DNA from: Pseudomonadota bacterium
GTDB lineage: Bacteria > Pseudomonadota > Gammaproteobacteria > Burkholderiales > SG8-39
Direction of reading: 5' to 3'
DNA length: 5,430 nucleotides
Assembly: GCA_021848555.1 (NCBI GenBank)
Contig: JAJZUN010000232.1
Span: forward strand, 1-5,430
Each line of letters starts with the position of its first letter. Within the stretch, counting starts at the first letter, position 1. The translations under genes were made by a program, and so were the position numbers. A model generated the notes under the pieces. That model was not told where the DNA came from. It worked only from the letters and a program-made list of their open reading frames with translations, and made no database searches. Positions 1-5,430 of the stretch are shown here, in pieces.

Positions 1-644
1 CGATTGAAGCGTTCGATCAGATTGCGCGCTTTTTCCAGCTGGCCGTGCTTGTACTCGATCGAAGCGAGGTTGAGCAGCGCGAGCAGGTTATCGGGATCGC
101 TGCGCAGCGCGCGTTCGAAATAGTCGACCGAATCGCGTCCGTCGTTCTTCTTGAGCGAGCACAATCCGGCGTTGACATAGGAGCGCGCCGGCGTCTTGTA
201 CAGCGGGTTTTTCAGCGCGGCGAAAAAGTAGGCAATCGACTGGTCCTCGCGCCCGGTGCGGCACAGGAACCAGCCGTAGTTGTTGTTGATGTCCGGATCG
301 TTCGGGGACAACGCAAGCGCGCGCTCGAAACGCTTTTGCGCGATGTCGTTCTCGCGCAGGTCCATGTGCACCAGCCCCAGCACGCTGTAGGCCGGGGCAT
401 AATTCGGGTCGGCCTTGATCGCCGTGTGCAGCTCCTCCAGCGCGACACCGATGTTGCCGTGTTCAAAATACGCCGAGCCGAGTTCGGTATGTATGCGCGC
501 GCGGTTGCGCGGATCGCCCGCCTCGCCGGTCATGGTGCCGGTATCGACCGTATCCTGGCTCGACGAAGACAGCGGCGCCTGGGCGCAGCCGCCGAGCGCC
601 CCTGCGAGAGCGAGCGCCGCAAGCAGAAATCTCGATTTCAGCAT
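1..644 (-). CDS. pilW: Type IV pilus biogenesis/stability lipoprotein PilW (PilF family), C-terminus beyond window
   Basis: Reading the minus strand from ATG at 644 gives 214 codons open to the window edge, so the 3' end is missing. The start [20 protein letters not shown] is a lipoprotein signal with lipobox LGGC and lipidated Cys20; Ala at +2 fits outer-membrane sorting. The rest is a run of tetratricopeptide repeats, roughly residues 50-80, 81-115, 116-148, 152-184 and 185 onward, with typical ends such as [10 protein letters not shown] and [10 protein letters not shown]. PilF/PilW proteins are outer-membrane TPR lipoproteins that help PilQ secretin assembly and pilus stability. Family members are about 250 residues, so most of the protein is present. 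The start is supported by GGAGAT (651-656), six bases upstream and inside the end of rlmN; the two genes overlap by 7 bases, suggesting translational coupling. Another TPR lipoprotein is possible, but the lipobox, repeat layout and position after rlmN favour PilW. Confidence 0.88.
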   Translation of the reverse strand, partial: MLKSRFLLAALALAGALGGCAQAPLSSSSQDTVDTGTMTGEAGDPRNRARIHTELGSAYFEHGNIGVALEELHTAIKADPNYAPAYSVLGLVHMDLRENDIAQKRFERALALSPNDPDINNNYGWFLCRTGREDQSIAYFFAALKNPLYKTPARSYVNAGLCSLKKNDGRDSVDYFERALRSDPDNLLALLNLASIEYKHGQLEKARNLIERFN

Positions 645-1723
645 GGCTGTATCTCCACCACACGGCGCGTGCGCCGAGTCTTGTCGTCCACCTTGCCGGC
701 GAGTTGCCCGCAAGCTGCGTCGATATCGTCGCCGCGCGTCTTGCGCGTCGTCACCACCAGCCCCGCCGCAAGCAGAATTTCGGCAAAGCGGCGGATAGCC
801 TCGCGCGGCGAGCGCTTGAAACCGGATTGGGGGAAGGGATTGAACGGAATCAGGTTGAATTTGCACGGGACGTCGCGCACCAGCGCGATCAATTCGCGCG
901 CCTGCTCCGCGCTAGCGTTGACGCCATCGAGCATGACATATTCGAAGGTGATGAAATCGCGCGGCGCCTTGTCCAGATAGCGCCGGCAGGCTGCGAGCAG
1001 CTCGGCCAGCGGGTATTTCCGGTTGATCGGCACCAGCACGTCGCGCAGCGCATCGTTCGGAGCATGCAGCGATACCGCCAGCGCCACCGGACAAGCATCG
1101 CGCAGCCGGTCGATTGCGGGCACGATGCCCGAGGTCGACAGCGTCACGCGCCGGCGCGACAAACCGTAGGCGTTGTCGTCCAGCATCAGGCGCATGGCCG
1201 CAACCACATTGTCGAAATTCGCCAGCGGCTCGCCCATGCCCATCATGACCACATTGCTCACCATGCGCTCCCCCTTGGGGGTGGCGCCCAGCGCTTTGTT
1301 CGCGATCCACAGCTGGCCGATGATCTCGGCGGTAGTCAGATTGCGGTTGAAGCCCTGTTTGCCGGTGGAGCAGAATTTGCAGTCCAGGGCGCAGCCGGCC
1401 TGCGACGACACGCACAGCGTGCCTCTGTTCGCCTCGGGTATGAATACCGACTCGACTGCGTTGCCGTTGCCTACGTCGATCAGCCATTTGCGCGTGCCGT
1501 CGGCGGCCGTGGCATCGGAGGCGATGTGCGGCGCCTCGATGCGGGCGCACGCCGCGAGCTTATCCCGCAGCGGCTTCGCCAGGTCGCTCATGTTCGAGAA
1601 ATCCGCCTCCCCGCACTGGTGCATCCAGCGCAGCAGTTGCTTGGCGCGAAAAGGCTTCTCGCCGATATCGGCGAAGAAGCCGGTCAGCTGCGCGGCGTCG
1701 TAGTTGAGGAGGTTGGGAGTCAC
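638..1723 (-). CDS. rlmN: 23S rRNA (adenine2503-C2)/tRNA (adenine37-C2) methyltransferase, radical SAM
   Basis: This radical-SAM enzyme makes 2-methyladenosine at A2503 of 23S rRNA and A37 of some tRNAs, tuning translation accuracy. With a GTG start at 1723 it has 361 residues. The iron-sulfur motif CxxxCxxC is Cys111, Cys115 and Cys118 ([10 protein letters not shown]). Both catalytic cysteines of the family are present: Cys104 (TLCVSSQ) and Cys338 (DIDAACGQL), the latter being the methyl-carrying residue in E. coli RlmN. The SAM-binding GMGEP motif is at 162-166. I chose GTG 1723 because it gives [13 protein letters not shown], the usual N-terminus of this family, 13 bases after the ndk stop. 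A longer frame back to ATG 1804 runs 68 bases into ndk and adds unconserved residues. No good Shine-Dalgarno precedes the GTG, so expression may depend on ndk translation. The stop overlaps the pilW start by 7 bases. Confidence 0.95.
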   Translation of the reverse strand: MTPNLLNYDAAQLTGFFADIGEKPFRAKQLLRWMHQCGEADFSNMSDLAKPLRDKLAACARIEAPHIASDATAADGTRKWLIDVGNGNAVESVFIPEANRGTLCVSSQAGCALDCKFCSTGKQGFNRNLTTAEIIGQLWIANKALGATPKGERMVSNVVMMGMGEPLANFDNVVAAMRLMLDDNAYGLSRRRVTLSTSGIVPAIDRLRDACPVALAVSLHAPNDALRDVLVPINRKYPLAELLAACRRYLDKAPRDFITFEYVMLDGVNASAEQARELIALVRDVPCKFNLIPFNPFPQSGFKRSPREAIRRFAEILLAAGLVVTTRKTRGDDIDAACGQLAGKVDDKTRRTRRVVEIQPC

Positions 1724-1736
1724 GGCCGAGTGGAAT

Positions 1737-2162
1737 TCAGCGTGTATAAATGTTGAGGCTGGGGAAAAAGTAGGCGATTTCCACTTTGGCGGTATCCATC
1801 GCATCGGAGCCGTGCACGGCGTTGGCGTCGATGCTGTCGGCGAAATCGGCGCGAATAGTGCCTTTGTCCGCCTTTTTCGGATCGGTGGCGCCCATCAGTT
1901 CGCGGTTCTTGGCGATCGCATTTTCGCCCTCCAGAACCTGCACCATCACCGGGCCGGAAATCATGAACTTCACCAGATCCTCGAAAAACGGCCGCCCCTT
2001 GTGCACCGCGTAAAAACCCTCCGCCTCGGCGCGGGACAAATGCAGCATGCGCGCGGCAATGATCTTCAAGCCATTGGTTTCAAAGCGGGAATAAATTTTG
2101 CCGATGACGTTCTTGGCCACCGCGTCAGGCTTGATGATCGATAGGGTGCGTTCCACTGCCAT
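1737..2162 (-). CDS. ndk: Nucleoside diphosphate kinase
   Basis: Ndk transfers the gamma phosphate of ATP to NDPs and dNDPs through a phosphohistidine, balancing cytosolic nucleotide pools. The 141-residue product is full family length. Visible motifs are SIIKPDAV with Lys11, Tyr51 in GFYAVH, the [14 protein letters not shown] nucleotide-binding loop (91-104), and the active-site signature NAVHGSD with catalytic His117. The start is ATG 2162, giving [15 protein letters not shown], with GGAGAT (2167-2172) just upstream; a four-codon extension to TTG 2174 would include that ribosome-binding site and is rejected. It is the first gene of an apparent ndk-rlmN-pilW operon transcribed from a promoter at 2205-2233. 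Nothing in the protein looks unusual. Confidence 0.97.
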   Translation of the reverse strand: MAVERTLSIIKPDAVAKNVIGKIYSRFETNGLKIIAARMLHLSRAEAEGFYAVHKGRPFFEDLVKFMISGPVMVQVLEGENAIAKNRELMGATDPKKADKGTIRADFADSIDANAVHGSDAMDTAKVEIAYFFPSLNIYTR

Positions 2163-2204
2163 GCAAATCTCCAAAAGTTTCGGTTAGAAAAAGCTTAACG
2201 TTAT

Positions 2205-2233
2205 ATTTTATCAGGGATTTTGCTTTATGTCGC
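2205..2233 (-). promoter_or_regulatory. Extended -10 sigma70-type promoter of ndk operon
   Basis: On the minus strand, GCGACA (2228-2233, four matches to TTGACA) is followed after exactly 17 bases by TAAAAT (2205-2210). A TG one base before the -10 makes it an extended -10 (TGATAAAAT). The predicted transcript starts near 2198, leaving a leader of about 36 bases before the ndk ATG. The surrounding 2185-2225 is much more AT-rich than the genes. No operator or attenuator is evident in the short leader. Confidence 0.7.
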
Positions 2234-2270
2234 CTGCTTAACGAGAGCAAGATTCTGCCAGTCCCACAGC

Positions 2271-2425
2271 AAGGCGGGGGACCCGGACTTCAACGAAGCG
2301 TGGCGTCCGGTGCTAGGGCGCGCGGGGACCGATGGCTTTCGCTGGCATGATCCGCGCCATTTCTGGGTGAAGCGGCGCTTTGAAGCTCACCGGCTGGTGG
2401 ACTGTTCCCGCCTGCCGGACGCATC
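2271..2425 (+). pseudogene. Decayed tyrosine recombinase (phage-type integrase) C-terminal fragment
   Basis: This is the only coding trace I see on the plus strand. From 2271 the frame reads DFNEAW, then a segment ending in GRAGTDGFRWHDPRHFW (to 2366). This resembles box II of tyrosine recombinases, commonly AWxxALxRAGIxDFRWHDLRHTWAS, including the catalytic H-x-x-R. Leu to Pro and Thr-Trp to Phe-Trp changes spoil the motif. The similarity then moves to the +1 frame, where SGALKLTGWWTV (2371-2406) recalls the downstream SGTPL..LxxLGGWxTV segment, with residues missing between. The catalytic Tyr (usually in RYAHL) is not recognisable; only R.H remains near 2415-2423. No N-terminal domain is present. 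It is therefore a truncated, frameshifted, inactive remnant. The match is from remembered family consensus, not an alignment, so a chance resemblance of the second segment cannot be excluded. Confidence 0.55.
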
Positions 2426-2459
2426 AAAAAAAGAAGGCAGAACCGAAGTCCTGCCCTCT
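2426..2459 (-). terminator. Rho-independent terminator with UUCG tetraloop
   Basis: In the minus-strand transcript a 12-pair stem (2459-2448 with 2443-2432, two G-U wobbles) closes on a C(UUCG)G tetraloop at 2447-2444. The RNA then continues into a U run (seven A on the plus strand, 2426-2432). The stem begins 27 bases past the stop of the secreted-protein gene, so it should end that transcript and insulate the ndk promoter. In the opposite direction there is no U run, so it is one-way. Confidence 0.93.
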
Positions 2460-2486
2460 AGCGCGGTTTGCGGACACCTTGCCGGA

Positions 2487-3437
2487 TCATTTCTTCCCTG
2501 CGGGAGCTCCGACCTTTTTTGCAGCTTTCTTATGCGCAAACTTGGGAACCATCTTGTATCGGTAGACTTCGGAAATTTCGCGATCATATCCGGGGTAAAA
2601 GCCCTTTGGCATGCCCAGTACGATTCGGGTTCCGCGATTGAATAGCACCAGCAATTCACCGGTCTTTGGATCGACAGCGCTGCCTTCGATCTCGCCCTGC
2701 CGCTTTACATCCGAGAACACTTTTTCTCGTACGACATGAGCGTAGGTCTTGTCGGTCACATCGATCCGATAGAGGTTATCCGGCTCGTCGAGATCTGCCG
2801 TTCCATCGTCAGCGGTCACGAACAGCTTGCCTTTCCAGTAATGGATGCCCTGGAGCCATTGCGGAACCGGCTGCAGGTGAACCTTGCGCAGATACTTGCC
2901 GGAGTCCAGGTCGTATTCGTAGATGTAACGGCCGCTCTCTTCGCCTACCCATGAAGTCATCCAGACCGTGCGCTTGTCGGTATCGACACAGATCGCCGAC
3001 ACTTCTTCCTGACCGCTGGACGGTTCGAACTTGAATGCCCGCTTGAGCTTCAAGGTATCCGCGTCGTGGATCGCGATCTGAATGTCTTTGCCAACACCGT
3101 CCATGAAGTTTTCGGCACTGACGAAAATCTCGCCGTTGAAGACGTCGATGCCGCCAATATGGTTGGAGGCGATCGGATAGCCTTCAAAGGGCGCTTCGTT
3201 GGACAGGAGCAACTTGCCGGTTTTGTCATACTTGTACAGCGCCTTGCTGCCGCTGACATAGTAGTAATTGCCATCGCTGGCAATACCCTGACGCCCTTTG
3301 ACCTCAAAGGTGTCGATCAGCTTGTATTCATACATGGGCTCCGTACGCAGGGGCGTTGGAGCAGCAGCAACCGACGCGGTGCAAAAAAACGCAGATAACA
3401 TCATTGGCAGCGCAGAGAGACGATAGCGTTCAAGCAT
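2487..3437 (-). CDS. Predicted exported protein with beta-propeller-like repeats, function unknown
   Basis: I do not recognise a named gene. The 316-residue product starts with a Sec signal peptide: positive MLERYR, a hydrophobic stretch at about 8-25, and a probable cleavage after ASVAAA (about residue 26). No lipobox is seen, so a periplasmic or secreted location is likely. The mature part has five or six similar units of about 40 residues: QGIASDGNYYYVSG (50-63), IGGIDVFNGEIFVSAEN (94-110), SAICVDTDKRTVWMTSW (147-163), QGIHYWKGKLFVTADDG (196-212) and EGSAVDPKTGELLVLFN (251-267). Each is followed by a strand like LYKYD, IYEYD, LYRID or VYRYK. This is the pattern of a beta-propeller (SMP-30/NHL, glutaminyl-cyclase-like or SdiA-regulated type); which one is undecided. 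The end is Lys-rich (KKAAKKVGAPAGKK). ATG 3437 is chosen because of its strong Shine-Dalgarno and because the signal peptide begins there; a 44-codon extension to 3569 looks non-coding. The gene stands alone, between tilS and ndk. Confidence 0.8.
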   Translation of the reverse strand: MLERYRLSALPMMLSAFFCTASVAAAPTPLRTEPMYEYKLIDTFEVKGRQGIASDGNYYYVSGSKALYKYDKTGKLLLSNEAPFEGYPIASNHIGGIDVFNGEIFVSAENFMDGVGKDIQIAIHDADTLKLKRAFKFEPSSGQEEVSAICVDTDKRTVWMTSWVGEESGRYIYEYDLDSGKYLRKVHLQPVPQWLQGIHYWKGKLFVTADDGTADLDEPDNLYRIDVTDKTYAHVVREKVFSDVKRQGEIEGSAVDPKTGELLVLFNRGTRIVLGMPKGFYPGYDREISEVYRYKMVPKFAHKKAAKKVGAPAGKK

Positions 3438-3442
3438 GACGG

Positions 3443-3448
3443 ACCTCC
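3443..3448 (-). promoter_or_regulatory. Strong Shine-Dalgarno deciding the start of the secreted-protein gene
   Basis: GGAGGT on the minus strand lies five bases before ATG 3437. It is the best ribosome-binding site in the window and argues against the longer in-frame start at 3569. Confidence 0.85.
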
Positions 3449-3493
3449 GTTTGAAAGTCGCTCTGGTCGAGGTGTGAAAATGAACAATCACGT

Positions 3494-3521
3494 TTTTGCA
3501 GACCGGCATCATCTTGCAAAA
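3494..3521. repeat. Perfect 7-bp inverted repeat TTTTGCA-N14-TGCAAAA
   Basis: TTTTGCA (3494-3500) and TGCAAAA (3515-3521) form a perfect dyad 57-84 bases upstream of the secreted-protein start. This is where a promoter-proximal operator would be expected, but I could not identify a convincing -35/-10 pair nearby, so a regulatory role is only possible. Confidence 0.4.
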
Positions 3522-3562
3522 CGGAACAAGCAGCGGCCGCAAATGGCATATTCCACACCAGG

Positions 3563-3614
3563 AAATCAACGCTATCAGTCAGAGAAATGCAGATGTTGAT
3601 TTTTGTCAGAGAAA
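3563..3614. repeat. Inverted repeat with interleaved 10-bp direct repeat
   Basis: AAATCAAC (3563-3570) and GTTGATTT (3595-3602) are perfect inverted copies separated by 24 bases. Interleaved with them, GTCAGAGAAA occurs twice (3578-3587 and 3605-3614), 27 bases apart. The 3438-3724 gap between tilS and the secreted-protein gene holds these repeats, the dyad at 3494-3521 and a weak hairpin at 3630-3645. No tRNA or complete small gene is recognised in the gap. Confidence 0.45.
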
Positions 3615-3620
3615 GAAACG

Positions 3621-3645
3621 AAAAACGTGGCGCCGAACATGGCGC
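3621..3645 (-). terminator. Weak possible terminator after tilS
   Basis: In the minus-strand RNA, GCGCC (3645-3641) and GGCGC (3634-3630) can pair around a six-base loop, followed four bases later by five U (3625-3621). The stem is only five pairs and lies about 80 bases past the tilS stop, so this is a tentative call; the transcript might instead run on into the next gene. Confidence 0.3.
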
Positions 3646-3724
3646 AGACCGTCGCGTAGAGCTGCTTGGAGTTCGCTACCAGTCTAAGCTCGAGGTCCTA
3701 AGGTCAAGGGCACCGTGAAGCGGT

Positions 3725-5101
3725 CTATGCGTGCCGCTGCCAGATGATCGCCCAACCGAAATTTCCGGCTCCGGCCTGCCAGCCGGCTGCCACCCCCAGA
3801 CCTGGAACCGCTGCCAGTGTGTTGCCACAATAGATGAGTGGCAGCCGCTCGCGCTCCCAGGGTGGCATGTGCGCTTCCTGCAACAGGTTTTTCAGGCTGC
3901 GCGTGGAACCCTTGGCCTGCAAGCGCAGCTTCTCGCCTCCCTGACGCAGCCTCAGGCTCAAACCCAGTTCACGCACGCGCGCACAAGCGAGGCCCGCCCC
4001 CTTTCTGCGCGCAAAGCGCAGCGTCCCGCCCAATTCGGGCAAGGGCCACACGCGCTTGCCGTCCCACTCGAGCCGCAATTCCGCCGGCGGGTCCGGCAGC
4101 AGCGGCAGCAGATAAGCCCTTCCGGCGTAGCGGCGCAGTTCGCGCGCGCCCAGCAAAATGCGCACGGCGGCGTCATCGCCCGCTTCGAACAACTGGCGCA
4201 ACCCCTCCTGTAAACGGTCCGCCTCGGGCGCTGCCGCGCCTTGCTGCTGCAGCAGCCAGCGCAACAGATTCTTCGCCCGGGCGCTGCCCAGGCGCCGCAA
4301 CTCCGCCACCGCCAGACTGTTGCGCTTCGCTGCGCGCTTCGCATCGACTTCGGCCACTTGATCCAGAACCTGGCTCGCCTCGGCCAGATGGCCGGCGGCG
4401 CGCGCCAAGGTAGCGCGGCACGCCGGAAAGGCCTGCTCGATGACCGGCAGCACGCGGTGCCGCAGGAAATTGCGGTCATAGCGCGTGTCGGCGTTGCTCT
4501 CGTCTTCCATCCACTTGAGTTTGTGTGCGCGCGCGTAGGCTTCGATCTGCTTGCGCGACAGCGCCAACATCGGGCGCAGGATCGCGGCGGCGGCGCGATC
4601 GCCGCGGCCCCGCTGCTCCCGCACCAAGGGCATCGACGCCCCGCCCTTCACCCCGGCGCCGCGCAGCAGCTGCAGCAACAAGGTTTCGGCCTGATCGTCC
4701 TGGTGCTGGGCAAGCACGATGAAATCGGCTTCGGTTTGCCGAGCGTAGACCTCATAACGGGCGCGGCGCGCGGCGGCCTCGAGCCCCTCGGCACGGTAGG
4801 GCGCGACATCGACTTCATGCAGCGCCAGCGCAATGGCGTGTCGCTTGCACAGGCGCGCACAGAACTCAGCCCAGCGGCGCGCATGCGGACTGAGGTTGTG
4901 GTTCACATGCACACAGGAAAGACGGAAGGCTAGCGGCCCGGCGAGCCGGCGCAGCAATTCCAGCAACACCACCGAGTCGATGCCGCCGGACAGCCCCAGC
5001 ACCAGCTTGGCCCGGGGGAAAACGAAGGGCCTGAGCGCCGCGCCTACCGCGGCTTCAAGACCGTCGAAGCTATTCGGCTTCGACTTCCTTGAACTTGCCA
5101 T
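3725..5101 (-). CDS. tilS: tRNA(Ile)-lysidine synthase
   Basis: TilS uses ATP and lysine to convert C34 of tRNA-Ile(CAU) to lysidine, switching its reading from AUG to AUA; it is essential in most bacteria. The 458-residue product has the PP-loop ATP-pyrophosphatase motif LGLSGGIDS (36-43 region), [10 protein letters not shown] (65-74), the HQDDQAET motif (133-140), [11 protein letters not shown] (147-157) and the NTPase-domain end [19 protein letters not shown] (197-215). A middle TilS substrate-binding region follows. The C-terminal TilS domain carries [10 protein letters not shown] (385-394), [16 protein letters not shown] (402-417) and [16 protein letters not shown] (421-436). It is slightly longer than E. 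coli TilS (432). ATG 5101 lies inside the end of accA, giving a 32-base overlap. No better in-frame start exists before the PP-loop, and the upstream Shine-Dalgarno is weak, so coupling to accA translation is likely. All key motifs are intact. Confidence 0.96.
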   Translation of the reverse strand: MASSRKSKPNSFDGLEAAVGAALRPFVFPRAKLVLGLSGGIDSVVLLELLRRLAGPLAFRLSCVHVNHNLSPHARRWAEFCARLCKRHAIALALHEVDVAPYRAEGLEAAARRARYEVYARQTEADFIVLAQHQDDQAETLLLQLLRGAGVKGGASMPLVREQRGRGDRAAAAILRPMLALSRKQIEAYARAHKLKWMEDESNADTRYDRNFLRHRVLPVIEQAFPACRATLARAAGHLAEASQVLDQVAEVDAKRAAKRNSLAVAELRRLGSARAKNLLRWLLQQQGAAAPEADRLQEGLRQLFEAGDDAAVRILLGARELRRYAGRAYLLPLLPDPPAELRLEWDGKRVWPLPELGGTLRFARRKGAGLACARVRELGLSLRLRQGGEKLRLQAKGSTRSLKNLLQEAHMPPWERERLPLIYCGNTLAAVPGLGVAAGWQAGAGNFGWAIIWQRHA

Positions 5102-5430
5102 AAGCCATCAGGCGGTCTAGACGTGCCTCCAGCAATTCGTCCACGCCTGTGTTCCCGAGCGAGCGCAATGCATCCTGCAAGGCCTTCTTCGTGTTCTGCA
5201 TCATGGCCGCGTGGTCGCGATGCGCTCCGCCCAGGGGCTCGTTGATGATCTTGTCGATCAGCCCCAGGGTCTTGAGTCGGCTCGCCGTGATGCCCAGGGT
5301 TTCGGCCGCCTCGGGCGCCTTGTCCGCGCTTTTCCACAGGATGGAGGCGCAGCCCTCGGGCGAAATCACGGAGTAAATCGCGTATTGCAGCATCATTACC
5401 ACGTCGCCGACCGCAAGCGCGAGCGCGCCG
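5070..5430 (-). CDS. accA: Acetyl-CoA carboxylase carboxyltransferase subunit alpha, C-terminal 119 residues
   Basis: The frame is open from the right window edge to TGA at 5070-5072; the N-terminal part is outside (the family is usually about 320 residues). AccA pairs with AccD to move the carboxyl group from biotin to acetyl-CoA, making malonyl-CoA for fatty-acid synthesis in the cytosol. The visible part begins [20 protein letters not shown] and continues [13 protein letters not shown], the well conserved C-terminal segment of AccA. It then has [30 protein letters not shown] and a helical tail ending FKEVEAE. The codon that could be mistaken for a start at 5402 is an internal Val (GTG). 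The 3' end overlaps tilS by 32 bases; the accA-tilS pair is a common arrangement in Proteobacteria. Confidence 0.96.
   Translation of the reverse strand, partial: GALALAVGDVVMMLQYAIYSVISPEGCASILWKSADKAPEAAETLGITASRLKTLGLIDKIINEPLGGAHRDHAAMMQNTKKALQDALRSLGNTGVDELLEARLDRLMAYGKFKEVEAE

Noticed and set aside
45..980. Plus-strand open frame (311 codons) across pilW and the end of rlmN
   Set aside because: It is antisense to the TPR lipoprotein and rlmN, low complexity and without family resemblance.
704..1756. Long plus-strand open frame (350 codons) antisense to rlmN
   Set aside because: It is the GC-rich shadow of rlmN, is Arg/His/Gln-rich with no recognisable domain, and the minus strand carries an unmistakable radical-SAM enzyme with all catalytic cysteines.
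3542..3560. Sigma54-like spacing (TGG...ATGC) upstream of the orphan gene
   Set aside because: Only the GG and GC dinucleotides and their spacing match; most consensus positions fail, so it is not reported as a promoter.
3438..3569. N-terminal extension of the secreted protein to ATG 3569
   Set aside because: It would place the strong Shine-Dalgarno and the signal peptide inside the protein; ATG 3437 fits both.
3640..3724. Possible tRNA gene or attachment site downstream of tilS
   Set aside because: No T-loop GGTTCGAATC-like motif, no acceptor-stem pairing and no duplicate of a tRNA end was seen near the integrase trace.
1..5430. CRISPR array, rRNA, transposase or toxin-antitoxin/defence system
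   Set aside because: No regularly spaced repeats, rRNA-like sequence, terminal inverted repeats with a transposase, or recognisable defence domains were found in either strand.

Overview
This window reads as chromosomal DNA from a moderately GC-rich Proteobacterium. The family versions and gene pairings (accA followed by tilS; ndk followed by rlmN and the pilus lipoprotein pilW) are typical of Betaproteobacteria. That placement is an inference from gene order and protein style; no 16S or other decisive marker is present. All confidently called protein genes lie on the minus strand, so the biological order runs from high to low coordinates.

Right part (5430 to 3725): the 3' end of accA (acetyl-CoA carboxylase, fatty-acid synthesis) overlaps the start of tilS (tRNA-Ile lysidine synthase, AUA decoding). 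Middle part (3724 to 2175): a 287-base leader region with short dyads and a direct repeat, then one stand-alone gene for a predicted exported protein with beta-propeller-like repeats. That gene ends in a very clear C(UUCG)G intrinsic terminator. Next to the terminator, on the opposite strand, is a short, frameshifted remnant of a tyrosine recombinase (integrase). Left part (2162 to 1): an extended -10 promoter drives ndk (nucleoside diphosphate kinase), followed closely by rlmN (23S rRNA/tRNA m2A methyltransferase) and pilW/pilF (type IV pilus TPR lipoprotein, cut by the window edge). ndk and rlmN are 13 bases apart and rlmN and pilW overlap by 7 bases, so this looks like one operon.

The housekeeping genes are ordinary, with their key residues intact. 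The unusual section is 2234-3724: an orphan secreted-protein gene of visibly lower GC than tilS and rlmN, with its own ribosome-binding site and terminator, beside a decayed integrase and between two conserved housekeeping blocks. The simplest reading is an old insertion that left one cargo gene and an integrase scar. I see no CRISPR array, tRNA, rRNA, complete mobile element or convincing multi-gene novel system.
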